A DNA stretch of 64,000 nt from UBA3839 sp963627995 (GCA_963627995.1 CAVGCV010000003.1:1-64000), one strand, 5' to 3'. Shown: positions 42,539 through 50,412, counted from the first letter of the stretch. The notes: generated by a model from the letters alone, not told the origin. Made by a program: numbers and translations.

Positions 42539-43454
42539 GGTGCGCCCGCTCGTGTTCGACATCAAGCGCTACGCCATCCACGACGGCCCGGGCATCCGCA
42601 CCACGGTGTTCATGAAGGGATGCCCGCTGCGCTGCGCGTGGTGCCACAACCCGGAGTCGTGGAGCGGGCAGCCCCAGCTGACTTACAGGCGGAGCAAGTG
42701 CATCGGCTGTGGCGGTTGCGTGGAGGTGTGCCCGCAGCGCGCCCTCGCGCTCACGGAGGAGGGCGTCGCGCCCGTGGCCGGCGCCGGCTGCCTGCTGTGC
42801 GGGCGCTGTGCCGACGAGTGCCCGACGACTGCGCTGGCCCTGTGCGGCAGGGAGTGGGCGATGGAGGAGCTGCTTGCCGAGGTGGAGAAGGAGCGCGACG
42901 TGATGCTGGACAGCGGCGGCGGGGTGACGCTGTGCGGCGGCGAGCCGCTGATGCATCCGCCCGCGCTGCTGCCGCTGCTGGCGGAGCTGGGGCGGCGCGG
43001 CTTCCACCGCGCGGTCGATACGTCGCTCTACGCCCCGCCGCAGGTGGTGCGCGCGGTGGCGGCGCGGTGCGAGCTGTTCCTCGTCGACCTGAAACATCTC
43101 GACCCCGGCCTGCACCGCAGGTACACGGGCGTTCCCAACGGGCTGATACTGGACAATGTGCGGATGCTGGCGGAGACGGGCGCGGACTTCGTGGTGCGCG
43201 TGCCGCTCGTCGCGGGCGTCAACGCCGACGACGTGAACCTGGCGCAGACCGCCCGCTTCCTGGACAGCCTGCCGTGGAAGCGGCGCGCGGTGGACTTGCT
43301 GCCCTACCACGACATGGGCAGGGACAAGCATCGCCGCATCTGGTCGGAATACAACCCTGAAAATTTTTCCTTTGCGACGCCCACGGACGCGGAGCTGCGG
43401 CGCGCCGCCGCCGTGTTTGCGCGCCACGGCATCGCGGCCTCCGTCGGCGGGTAG
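42525..43454 (+). CDS. Glycyl radical enzyme activating enzyme (radical SAM)
   Basis: The 309-residue radical SAM protein has FDIKRYAIHDGPGIRTTVFM leading to C33-x3-C37-x2-C40 (GCPLRCAWC). Two ferredoxin-type clusters are inserted: CIGCGGCVEVCP (59-70) and CLLCGRCADECP (89-100). The SAM-binding GGGVTLCGGEPLMH follows. This is the PflA-type activase with inserted clusters, which abstracts the hydrogen from Gly774 of the partner enzyme. The gene overlaps the partner by 14 bases, typical for tight enzyme-activase pairs. Confidence 0.93.
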   Translation: MTECEVRPLVFDIKRYAIHDGPGIRTTVFMKGCPLRCAWCHNPESWSGQPQLTYRRSKCIGCGGCVEVCPQRALALTEEGVAPVAGAGCLLCGRCADECPTTALALCGREWAMEELLAEVEKERDVMLDSGGGVTLCGGEPLMHPPALLPLLAELGRRGFHRAVDTSLYAPPQVVRAVAARCELFLVDLKHLDPGLHRRYTGVPNGLILDNVRMLAETGADFVVRVPLVAGVNADDVNLAQTARFLDSLPWKRRAVDLLPYHDMGRDKHRRIWSEYNPENFSFATPTDAELRRAAAVFARHGIAASVGG

Positions 43455-43465
43455 GGGCAGCCGCC

Positions 43466-44887
43466 CTACCCGCCGGCGCGGCGCGGGAAGGTGAAGTCGA
43501 AGCGCAGGCCGCCCTCCTCGTTGTTGCGCACCGCGATGGTGCCGCCGTGGAGGAGCACGGCGTTTTTCACGATGGCCAGCCCCAGCCCCGTGCCCCCCAT
43601 CTTGCGGCTTCGTCCCTTGTCGATCCGGTAGAAGCGTTCGAACAGATGGGGCAGGTGCTCCGCGCCCACGCCCACGCCGTTGTCGCTGAAAATGAAATGG
43701 TAGGCGCGCTCCTGGACGGAGGACATCAGTATGATTTCGGCGCGTTCGCCGGCGTAGGCGATGGCGTTGTCGGTGAGGTTCCGGAAGATGCTGTAGATGA
43801 GCGACGGGTTTCCGCACACGACGAGGCGCTCGGGCAGCAAGTTGTGGAAAGTCATCTTCCTTTCCTGCAGTTGCAGCTGGGTGTCCTTGAGGATGCTGTT
43901 CATGACTTGCGCGACGTCCACGGGCTGAAAGTCCTTCACCATGGGGGCGTCGTCCATGCGGTTGAGCGTGGAGATGTCTTGCAGGAGCGACGTGAGCCGC
44001 TGGCTCTGCGCGTAGCACCGCTGGAGGAACTGCGCCTTGTTCTGCTCGCTGATGCCCGGGTTCTCGATGATGGTTTCCAAGTATCCCTGTATGCTTGCCA
44101 CGGGCGTTTTGAGCTCGTGCGCCACGTTCTGCGTCAGCTGTCTCTTCATGATGTTCTGCTCCTCCTTGGTCTCTTGCAGCCGCTTGTACAGCTTGATGAT
44201 TCGCTCGGCGATTTCGCCCAGCTCGTCGTTCGGGAAGTCCGCGAGGTCTTCGATGTCAAGGCTTTCGTTGTTGTCCGCGCGCGTGGCGAAAATCTGGAGC
44301 TTCGTGATGTTGTCGCCGAGGCGCTTCATGAAGTGGTAGAGCACGAAGGCGAGGATGAGCATCGCCGCCAGCGAGAACCACAGGTAGTGCTGGTCGGCCT
44401 TGAGCGCGCGCAGGAGGTTGTCGTTGTAGGGCAGCGAGGTGCGGACGACGTAGCCCTGCTCGGGGAAGTAGGTGGCGGAGTAGAAGCAGTCGCGGTGCAG
44501 CGTGTTGCTCCTTCGCTCTATGTCGTAGCCGTTGCCCGTGCGCATGGCCTCGCGGAACTCCTTGCGGTCGCGGTGGCTGGGAAGGCGCGCCTCGCCGGGC
44601 GTCTGGTTGTCGTAGAACACGTGTCCCGCCGTGTCGATGAGGGTGACGCGGAGGTCTTGCATGGAGTGGCGTTTCACGTAGCGGTCGATTTTCGCCCGCG
44701 ACAGCTCGCCCATGTCGTTGAGCGAGACGTTCATTTCGATGTTGTAAGTCTGGAGGCGCGACTTCAGCGAGTCAATCTTGAATTCCTTCTCGCGGTACTG
44801 CTGGAACACGATGAACGCGATGGAAAACGCTACGAAGATGGAAATGACGGTGCACGAGAGGCGCACGCCGATGGAGATGTTTCTCAT
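43466..44887 (-). CDS. Membrane sensor histidine kinase, PhoR/RprX-like
   Basis: The start ATG at 44885-44887 gives MRNISIGVRLSCTVISIFVA, the first membrane span (about 8-28); the longer frame covers the intergenic region. A periplasmic sensor domain (about 30-165) is followed by a second span (167-187) and a HAMP-like region. The kinase core has His257 in NVAHELKTPVASIQGYL, the N box NLTDNAIAY, G boxes FSDNGVGVG and GGTGLGLAIVK. The response regulator gene lies 89 bases upstream in the same direction. Proximity to a phosphate porin and Pit transporter suggests phosphate sensing, but the ligand is not shown by sequence. Confidence 0.9.
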   Translation of the reverse strand: MRNISIGVRLSCTVISIFVAFSIAFIVFQQYREKEFKIDSLKSRLQTYNIEMNVSLNDMGELSRAKIDRYVKRHSMQDLRVTLIDTAGHVFYDNQTPGEARLPSHRDRKEFREAMRTGNGYDIERRSNTLHRDCFYSATYFPEQGYVVRTSLPYNDNLLRALKADQHYLWFSLAAMLILAFVLYHFMKRLGDNITKLQIFATRADNNESLDIEDLADFPNDELGEIAERIIKLYKRLQETKEEQNIMKRQLTQNVAHELKTPVASIQGYLETIIENPGISEQNKAQFLQRCYAQSQRLTSLLQDISTLNRMDDAPMVKDFQPVDVAQVMNSILKDTQLQLQERKMTFHNLLPERLVVCGNPSLIYSIFRNLTDNAIAYAGERAEIILMSSVQERAYHFIFSDNGVGVGAEHLPHLFERFYRIDKGRSRKMGGTGLGLAIVKNAVLLHGGTIAVRNNEEGGLRFDFTFPRRAGG

Positions 44888-44976
44888 TGTGCTGGGCGGA
44901 TGGAGTGGGGCGGCCGCGCGCCCCGGGGTGTTGGGGTGCGCGGCGTGCGGACGGTGCGTGCGCACGCCGCGCGGGT

Positions 44977-45672
44977 CTATGCGTCGAAGTAGTAGCCGAA
45001 TCCGAGCCTCGTGACGATGTTCCTGGCGTAGGGCCCCACTTTCTTGCGCAGGCGCGTGATGTTCACGTCCACCGTTCGGTCGAGAACCAGAACGTCTTTC
45101 GGCCATATTCGGTCGATGAGCTCCTGGCGCGAGAACACGTGCCCGCGCTCACTGAGCAGCAGGCTGAGGATTTCGAACTCGGTCTTCGTGAAGGGGATGT
45201 CCGCGCCGTCGATGCTGACCGACTTCTTGTCGAGGTTGAGCAGCAGCCCCTCGTAGCTCACGATTTTGCTCTCGGGCGAATTTTGCGACGCGTCGTCGGT
45301 GCGCCGAAGCACCGCGCGGATGCGCGCGACGACCTCCCGGATGGAAAATGGTTTGGAGATGTAGTCGTCCGCGCCTATGTTGAACCCCGTCACCGTGTCG
45401 TTCTCGGTGTCGCGGGCGGTGAGGAAGATGATGGGGGTGTCGGCGGTCGGCGGATTGGCGCGCAGCCGCTTGGCGAACTGGAATCCCGACATCCCGCCCA
45501 TCATCACGTCGAGCAGGATGAGGTCGAACTGCGCAAGGTTCTTCTCCATGGCTTCCTCGGCCGAGTTGGCCGTCTCGACAGTCCATCCCTCGGTCTCGAG
45601 ATTGAAGCGGAGGATGTCGCACAAATCCTCTTCGTCATCGACGGCGAGAATCCGGTAATTCTTCTGACTCAT
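44977..45672 (-). CDS. OmpR/PhoB-family response regulator
   Basis: The 231-residue regulator has a receiver domain with the acidic pair VDDEED (11-16), phosphoacceptor Asp55 in LILLDVMMGG, Thr/Ser switch LTARD and Lys107 in YISKPFS. A C-terminal winged-helix DNA-binding domain carries LTKTEFEIL-like FTKTEFEILSLLLSERGHVF and RTVDVNITRLRKKVGPYARN. OmpR/PhoB proteins bind tandem half-sites at about 11-bp steps, which is the pattern seen in front of the Pit gene (47301 onward) and upstream of the 58-aa gene. A near-consensus -7 box (TACCTTTA) lies about 95 bases upstream. Its kinase follows directly. Confidence 0.92.
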   Translation of the reverse strand: MSQKNYRILAVDDEEDLCDILRFNLETEGWTVETANSAEEAMEKNLAQFDLILLDVMMGGMSGFQFAKRLRANPPTADTPIIFLTARDTENDTVTGFNIGADDYISKPFSIREVVARIRAVLRRTDDASQNSPESKIVSYEGLLLNLDKKSVSIDGADIPFTKTEFEILSLLLSERGHVFSRQELIDRIWPKDVLVLDRTVDVNITRLRKKVGPYARNIVTRLGFGYYFDA

Positions 45673-45767
45673 GTGGCTTTGTTTTTGTTTTCAAATGCAG
45701 CGGGCCGCGCGGAGGGCCGTCCGCCGGTGCAGGGGGTGCGCTCTCCGCGCGTCCTTCTTAACGTGCG

Positions 45768-45775
45768 TAAAGGTA
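45768..45775 (-). promoter_or_regulatory. -7 box of the two-component operon
   Basis: TACCTTTA on the minus strand differs from the consensus in the last base only. It lies 96 bases before the response regulator start. Confidence 0.45.
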
Positions 45776-45840
45776 GTGCAAATCTTTTGCCTTGCCAATA
45801 CCGGCGCGCCGATTTCGGGCTTTTCCCCGGTTGCCGGCAT

Positions 45841-46017
45841 TCAGATGAGCGACATGGCGAGGGCTATGAGCGCAAAGAACACGAAGATGCCCAGCGCCCG
45901 CAGCTCGCCCTGCCGGATGGCGCGGTGGCGGCCGTGCTTCCTCTCGTCGTCGAAACTGGTCCCCCATTCGCCGAAATCCATGGCGTGGGGTGCTCCGTCA
46001 AGAAAATTTTGTTCCAT
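45841..46017 (-). CDS. Small tail-anchored membrane protein (58 aa)
   Basis: The ATG at 46015-46017 has a good ribosome site (AAGGAAAG eight bases upstream) and lies 42 bases downstream of the -7 box; an in-frame ATG at 46054-46056 is too close to that box. The product MEQNFLDGAPHAMDFGEWGT is followed by a charged part and a single C-terminal span, LGIFVFFALIALAMSLI, giving a tail-anchored protein with the N-terminus in the cytoplasm. No family is recognised. It lies between the phosphate porin and the two-component genes behind three phased operator-like sites, so it may belong to the same regulon. Confidence 0.7.
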   Translation of the reverse strand: MEQNFLDGAPHAMDFGEWGTSFDDERKHGRHRAIRQGELRALGIFVFFALIALAMSLI

Positions 46018-46058
46018 GTTGCTTTCCTTTTGGTTGCGGTTCTTCTTGTTTTCCATTG

Positions 46059-46066
46059 CAAAGGTA
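46059..46066 (-). promoter_or_regulatory. -7 box of the 58-aa protein gene
   Basis: TACCTTTG on the minus strand, exact consensus, 42 bases before the start codon and directly downstream of the phased TTGTGTGACAA sites. Confidence 0.7.
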
Positions 46067-46072
46067 TGTTGC

Positions 46073-46127
46073 CCGTGTGACAAAGGCGTTGCCCTTGTGT
46101 CACACTTGCGCTACGATTGTGTGACAA
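46073..46127 (-). promoter_or_regulatory. Three operator-like 11-mers spaced exactly 22 bp
   Basis: CCGTGTGACAA (46073), TTGTGTCACAC (46095) and TTGTGTGACAA (46117) are variants of one short palindrome of the form TTGTnnnACAA. They begin 22 bp apart, just upstream of the promoter of the 58-aa gene, and lie between it and the porin stop. This is the spacing expected of a regulator binding one face of the helix. Confidence 0.6.
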
Positions 46128-46148
46128 ACCTGTTTCATGCCGGCGGCG

Positions 46149-47201
46149 TCAGAAGTGCGTCATGAACTCCACCACGAGCTTGTCTTTCTCCGACGGCTTT
46201 GGCGTTCCGTCGTGGCGGTAGAAATATTTCTCATAGTTGATGCGGATGTCGGACACGCACGCCTTGCCGAGGCTGAGCGTCAGTCCGCCCGTCAGTCGCC
46301 CGCGCTGGCAGTCGTCCACGCCCAGCGCCCCGGTGTCGGCGTGCCGCTTTCCGTTGCTGTGGTCGCTCATGTAGTCGTAGCGCACGAGGGGCGAAACCTT
46401 GTGGAGGCGCTTCCCGCGCGTGGGGATGTCGTAGCAGGCGAAGGCATCGGCTGCGTGCACGTCGCCGAATGTGCCGTGTCCGTAGGTCTTCAGCAGGTAC
46501 TCGGCCTCCACGTGGAGGTGCTGCGCCTGCATGTAGATGCCGGCGTCGTACATCATCACCGTCACGTCCTCGGGCTTGACCTTCTGCGCGCTGAGCGTCA
46601 GGTTCCAGCCCCGGAACTCCTTGCCCGCGGCGCACTCCCACGACTTGACCGGCAGAAAGAACTGCGCCTTGGCGGAGAAGTTCACGCTTTTCGTCCAATA
46701 GTCTTTCTGGCTCGTCAGGCCCGAGCCGTTGAACAGCCCCGTCTCAATCTTGACGTCCTTGCAGGGCGAGTAGCTGACGGTCGCGCCCACGTCGCGCACG
46801 TTGCCCACCTGCTTGGCGATGAACGAGCGGTTGGCGAAGTACTGCTGGTGGGGCGAGCGGTGCGCGTCGATGGTGAACGGCACGCGCATCTGTCCGATGG
46901 TGAACGCCGAGGACTGCACGGGGGTGAAGTGCGCGTAGGCGTCGAGCATCTTGATGCTGCCCTCGTCGCACAGGTCGATTTCGGCCTTGTAGTCGACGAC
47001 GGGCAGCAGCTTGCCCGATACGCTCACCCGCGCCGTGCGCACTTCGAAGCGCCCCTCGTTGTCCTCCGCCTGGTATTCGTATTTCCCGCGCAGTGTCCCG
47101 TGGATGTCCTGCGCCCGCACGCCGGCGGGCTGTGCGGCGACGACCGCAGCGATGGCGGCCGCTGCCAGTGCTGCTCTTCCGTTCAATTTCTTTTCTTTCA
47201 T
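46149..47201 (-). CDS. Phosphate-selective porin (OprP/OprO family)
   Basis: The 350-residue outer-membrane protein has signal peptide MKEKKLNGRAALAAAAIAAV ending near VRAQD. The mature part shows the OprP pattern: GKYEYQAEDNEGRFEVRTAR, DYKAEIDLCDEGSIKMLDAY, IGQMRVPFTIDAHRSPHQQY and closing strands RINYEKYFY to VVEFMTHF. OprP barrels form phosphate-preferring pores. It lies divergent from the Pit phosphate transporter, next to a PhoR/PhoB-like pair, which supports phosphate uptake as the common theme. In Bacteroidetes the family is also used for other anions, so selectivity is inferred. Confidence 0.85.
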   Translation of the reverse strand: MKEKKLNGRAALAAAAIAAVVAAQPAGVRAQDIHGTLRGKYEYQAEDNEGRFEVRTARVSVSGKLLPVVDYKAEIDLCDEGSIKMLDAYAHFTPVQSSAFTIGQMRVPFTIDAHRSPHQQYFANRSFIAKQVGNVRDVGATVSYSPCKDVKIETGLFNGSGLTSQKDYWTKSVNFSAKAQFFLPVKSWECAAGKEFRGWNLTLSAQKVKPEDVTVMMYDAGIYMQAQHLHVEAEYLLKTYGHGTFGDVHAADAFACYDIPTRGKRLHKVSPLVRYDYMSDHSNGKRHADTGALGVDDCQRGRLTGGLTLSLGKACVSDIRINYEKYFYRHDGTPKPSEKDKLVVEFMTHF

Positions 47202-47284
47202 GTTCCGTTGGCTGGTGGCTGTCGGCCTTTTGCTTCCGACGCTGCAAAGTAAGCCCCGCGATGCTACGTTCCTGCGTCGCCGAT

Positions 47285-47421
47285 GTTACAAAACGGTTTC
47301 GTAACGGGTTTGTAACATTGTCTTTATTCCTTTGTAACAGCGGGCGGATAACTTTGCACCGTCAGAACCCGGGGAGGGCTTCCGGCGCATCGCATTCACA
47401 GAATTGTAACATTCGCATAAC
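47285..47421 (+). promoter_or_regulatory. Pit promoter with 11-bp phased GTAAC repeats (Pho-box candidate)
   Basis: GTAAC preceded by TTT-like bases starts at 47301, 47312 and 47334, i.e. steps of 11 and 22; an inverted copy GTTAC lies at 47285. The -7 box TAACTTTG is at 47349-47356. Downstream, TGTAAC (47405) and CATAAC (47416) are again 11 bp apart. PhoB/OmpR-type regulators bind such direct repeats. The site lies between the divergent phosphate porin and Pit genes. Confidence 0.6.
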
Positions 47422-47439
47422 GACCAATTTATTTCAAGT

Positions 47440-49698
47440 ATGTCAACCATTTTCTTAGTAATCGTCGTATTCCTGCTTCTTCTGGCAGTGTTCGACTTGT
47501 TCGTGGGCGTGAGCAACGACGCGGTGAACTTCCTGCAGTCGGCCGTCGGGGCGAAGGCTGCCGGATTCCGCACCGTGCTTGTCGTGGCCTCCGTCGGCAT
47601 CCTGCTTGGCGCGATGATGTCGGCCGGCATGATGGACGTGGCGCGCCACGGGGTGATGCACCCCCAAAACTTCTCGTTCATGCAGGTCGTCACCATCTTT
47701 TTGGCTGTGATGGTGACCGACGTGATCATCCTCGACGTGTTCAACACGCTGGGCCTTCCCACCTCCACCACCGTGAGCCTCGTCTTCGAGCTGCTCGGCG
47801 GCACGTTCGTCACCGCGCTCTTCATGATCAACGGAAACCCCGACGTCACGATGGGCGACCTCATGAACAGCGACAAGGCGCTGCAGATGATTATCGCCAT
47901 CTTTGTGAGCGTGTCGGTGGCCTTCGTGTCTGGCATTGCCGTGCAGTGGCTCGCGCGGCTCATGTTCACGTTCAACTACAAGAAGTACGAGAAGTTCTTC
48001 ATCGCCATCTTTGGCGCCGTCTCGTTCTCCTGCCTGTCCTACTTCATCTTCATCAAGGGCGTGGCGGAAAGCCCGTTCATCGCCGGAAACGTGAAGACAT
48101 GGATAGCGGACAACACGGCGGCCTTGATGGGGGCAATCTTCGTCGCCGCCGCCGTCTTGTCCGAGGTGCTCTTCCTGTGCCGCGTGAGCGTGTTTCGCGT
48201 CGTCGTCCTGATGGGCACTTTCGCCCTCGCCATGGCATTTGCGGGCAACGACCTGGTGAACTTCATAGGCGTTCCGCTCGCAGGCCTCGACAGCTTCCAG
48301 GCGTGGGTTGCCAGCGGCTGCGGCGACCCGGACCGGTTCATGATGAGCGAACTGCAGGAGTCGGCGAAGTCGCCCTTCTTCTACCTGCTCGCAGCGGGCG
48401 TGGTGATGATTGTCGCCATGGTCACATCGAAAAAGGCGCAGAACGTCGTGAAGACCAGCGTCGATTTGGCACGGCAGGACGAAGGCGACGAGATTTTCGG
48501 GTCGAGCCGCGTCGCCCGGAGCATAGTGCGCATGACGCGCGACGGCAGCTCGTTTGTCGCGGCGCACATGCCGAAGCGCATGAACGCGTGGATTGACTCG
48601 CGCTTCAACAAGGACGACGCCATCCTGCAGGACGGCGCGGCGTTCGACATGGTGCGCGCGGCCATCAACCTTGTCCTCGCCTCCATGCTCATCATCTTCG
48701 GCACCACCTACAAGCTGCCGCTCTCCACCACCTACGTCACTTTCATGGTGGCGATGGGGTCGAGCCTCGCCGACCGCGCCTGGAGCCGCGAGAGCGCCGT
48801 CTTCCGCGTGACGGGCGTCATCAGCGTCATCGGCGGCTGGTTCATCACGGCGGGCGTCGCGTTCGTCGCCTGCGCCCTCGTGGCCGCGCTCATGCACTGG
48901 TTCGGGTTCCCGGCGATGATAGTGTTCGTCTGCCTCGTGGTGTTCCTGCTCGTGCGCAGCAACATCCAGTATGCGCGCAAGATGCGCGGCGAGAAGAAGG
49001 ACGACGTGTTCCACCTGATGATGCGCACCAAGGACCCCGAGCTCGTGTGGGAGCTGCTGCAGCGCCACGTGTCGAAGACGCAGAGCTTCGTCACCAACTT
49101 CGCCACCGACAGCTTCAACAAGATTCTCGACGGACTGAACACCGAGAACTGGAAGGAGCTGCGCAAGGTGAAGAACGACCTCAACAACGAGCAGGACTCG
49201 CTCAAGCGATTCCGCCGCAAGGAGTTCCTCGCCATGCGCAAGATTCCGAAGGACATGGCGCTGGAGCGCAACACGTGGTTCCACCTGGGGTCGAACTGCA
49301 ACCAGCAGTTCATCTATTGCCTCAAGCGGATGCTCGAGCCCATCAAGGAGCACGTGGACAACAACTTCAACCCCATGCCGACCAGCTACCGCAGCGACTT
49401 CGAGCCCGTCCGCGTCCGGATATGCAGCCTCATGAAGGCCACCGCGGCCATGATTTCCTCCAACACCTACGACGACTACGACGAGACGCTCGAGCAGGCC
49501 GACCGCCTCAAGGACGAACTGTCCGTCCTGCGCAAGCGCTACATCGACCGCATGCAGAGCAACGTCCCCAACGAGCATTACAAAGTGGCGCTCCTCTACC
49601 TCAACACGCTGCAGGAAAGCCAAGAGTTCCTGAGCATCATGCGACACCAGCTGCGCGCCGCGCGCAAGTTCCTGGACGACCGCAAGAAAAGCTTCTGA
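47440..49698 (+). CDS. pit: Pit-family inorganic phosphate transporter with C-terminal PhoU-like domain
   Basis: The 752-residue protein begins MSTIFLVIVVFLLLLAVFDL and has the PHO4/Pit signatures VSNDAVNFLQSAVGAKAAGF (first half) and AMAFAGNDLVNFIGVPLAGL (second half), with about ten membrane spans in two inverted halves and TLGLPTSTTVSLVFELLGG at the pore. After the last span (about residue 515) a long helical cytoplasmic domain follows (SKTQSFVTNFATDSFNKILD to the end) resembling PhoU, which in other bacteria restrains phosphate uptake. A fused PhoU domain is common in Bacteroidetes Pit proteins. Pho-type repeats lie directly upstream. Confidence 0.92.
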   Translation: MSTIFLVIVVFLLLLAVFDLFVGVSNDAVNFLQSAVGAKAAGFRTVLVVASVGILLGAMMSAGMMDVARHGVMHPQNFSFMQVVTIFLAVMVTDVIILDVFNTLGLPTSTTVSLVFELLGGTFVTALFMINGNPDVTMGDLMNSDKALQMIIAIFVSVSVAFVSGIAVQWLARLMFTFNYKKYEKFFIAIFGAVSFSCLSYFIFIKGVAESPFIAGNVKTWIADNTAALMGAIFVAAAVLSEVLFLCRVSVFRVVVLMGTFALAMAFAGNDLVNFIGVPLAGLDSFQAWVASGCGDPDRFMMSELQESAKSPFFYLLAAGVVMIVAMVTSKKAQNVVKTSVDLARQDEGDEIFGSSRVARSIVRMTRDGSSFVAAHMPKRMNAWIDSRFNKDDAILQDGAAFDMVRAAINLVLASMLIIFGTTYKLPLSTTYVTFMVAMGSSLADRAWSRESAVFRVTGVISVIGGWFITAGVAFVACALVAALMHWFGFPAMIVFVCLVVFLLVRSNIQYARKMRGEKKDDVFHLMMRTKDPELVWELLQRHVSKTQSFVTNFATDSFNKILDGLNTENWKELRKVKNDLNNEQDSLKRFRRKEFLAMRKIPKDMALERNTWFHLGSNCNQQFIYCLKRMLEPIKEHVDNNFNPMPTSYRSDFEPVRVRICSLMKATAAMISSNTYDDYDETLEQADRLKDELSVLRKRYIDRMQSNVPNEHYKVALLYLNTLQESQEFLSIMRHQLRAARKFLDDRKKSF

Positions 49699-49793
49699 CT
49701 CCGCGTGGCGGCGGCGGGGGCGCGTCTCTGCGCGCGCGGGAAGCCGCCGGCGCAGACGCTGGAAACCCCCGCTTCGGAGCGCCTGGAATGGCG

Positions 49794-49903
49794 GCGCACT
49801 GGAAAAATATTTTGAGCGCACCGAAAAATATTTTTGAGCGCACTGGAAAAAAACTTCCAGTGCGCTCAAAATAAATTTCCAGCGCACCGGAAAATGAGGC
49901 CCG
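49794..49903. repeat. 22-bp phased intergenic array, locus 5
   Basis: GCGCAC starts at 49794, 49816 and 49838, its complement GTGCGC at 49860, and GCGCAC again at 49882, all 22 bp apart. Each core is followed by TGGAAAAATATTTTGA or a close variant. The fourth unit is inverted but keeps the phase. It lies between pit and the SRP RNA promoter. Confidence 0.9.
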
Positions 49904-49958
49904 CCGCGGACGCGCCAAAAAAACCGTGCGGAAACTTTGCCGTCACGCCGAAAACCAC

Positions 49959-49966
49959 TACCTTTG
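49959..49966 (+). promoter_or_regulatory. -7 box of the SRP RNA - tRNA-Thr unit
   Basis: TACCTTTG, exact consensus, ends 13 bases before the predicted 5' end of the SRP RNA. Confidence 0.7.
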
Positions 49967-49979
49967 CCGTCGCAAAACG

Positions 49980-50072
49980 GGTAAGTCCTGTACGGCCAGC
50001 TCCCTATAATCCTCCAGGGCTTGATCGCAGCAAAGGCGTTAGGTCGTAGCGGCGCGATGCAGATTGCTTACC
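49980..50072 (+). ncRNA. ffs: Probable small signal recognition particle RNA (4.5S)
   Basis: About 93 bases fold into a rod. GGTAAG (49980-49985) pairs with CTTACC (50067-50072); TACGGCC pairs with GGTCGTA; CCTA pairs with TAGG; and the tip holds CCAGGGCTTGATCGCAGCAAAGG interpreted as the SRP apical motif, with CAGG on one side and GCAGC on the other. This corresponds to domain IV that binds Ffh. The promoter lies just upstream and a tRNA follows after 5 bases. The apical loop is shorter than the E. coli GGAA form; the assignment is from recognition by eye. Confidence 0.65.
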
Positions 50073-50077
50073 CACCC

Positions 50078-50151
50078 GCCTCTTTAGCTCAGTTGGCCAG
50101 AGCACGTGATTTGTAATCTCGGGGTCGTTGGTTCGAATCCGACAAGAGGCT
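50078..50151 (+). tRNA. tRNA-Thr (anticodon TGT)
   Basis: Full cloverleaf: acceptor GCCTCTT/AAGAGGC, D-arm GCTC..GAGC, anticodon stem CGTGA/TCTCG with one mismatch, loop TTTGTAA with anticodon TGT, T-arm GTTGG TTCGAAT CCGAC, discriminator T. No CCA is encoded. It begins 5 bases after the SRP RNA candidate and is probably processed from the same transcript. Confidence 0.95.
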
Positions 50152-50203
50152 CGCAGAGAATGTCGGGGCGCGGAGCGAAGGCTCCGCCGGGAGAGTACGA
50201 TGA

Positions 50204-50240
50204 AAGCCGCAGCGCACAGCAATGTACGCTGCGGCTTGTT
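50204..50240 (+). terminator. Terminator after tRNA-Thr
   Basis: AAGCCGCAGCG (50204-50214) pairs perfectly with CGCTGCGGCTT (50227-50237), followed by GTTGTT. A smaller hairpin, CGGAGC/GCTCCG (50171-50186), precedes it. Confidence 0.7.
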
Positions 50241-50270
50241 GTTGGCGCCTCCCCGGCGCGTCACCATTAG

Positions 50271-50330
50271 TGGGTATCCTTGGCCGGAGGGCGGCGAAAA
50301 TGGGTATCGGCCTCCATAAAAGTGGGTACG
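50271..50330 (+). repeat. Three TGGGTA repeats before the porin promoter
   Basis: TGGGTATCC, TGGGTATCGG and TGGGTACGGG occur at 50271, 50301 and 50323 (steps 30 and 22). They lie between the tRNA terminator and the -7 box at 50405 and may be regulator sites; nothing else is seen in this gap. Confidence 0.35.
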
Positions 50331-50404
50331 GGCGGGAGGGGGAGGGGCTTCCGCTAACGTCTTTTTACAAAAAAAAAGGTATTGCCGTCCTTGCGCGGCG
50401 TGCG

Positions 50405-50412
50405 TAACTTTG
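50405..50412 (+). promoter_or_regulatory. -7 box of the porin - imelysin operon
   Basis: TAACTTTG, exact consensus, 80 bases before the first gene of the operon. Confidence 0.7.

Noticed and set aside
37321..42565. Long plus- and minus-strand open frames opposite the GH3 and glycyl radical enzyme genes
   Set aside because: Antisense shadows in about 65-70 percent GC sequence; no domain, signal or start context supports them.
45841..46083. 80-residue version of the small membrane protein
   Set aside because: Its first 22 residues cover the -7 box and operator region; the ATG at 46017 has a ribosome site and fits the promoter.
49834..50049. 71-codon open frame over the SRP RNA candidate
   Set aside because: It starts in the phased array and ends within the structured RNA; no ribosome site and no conserved protein feature.
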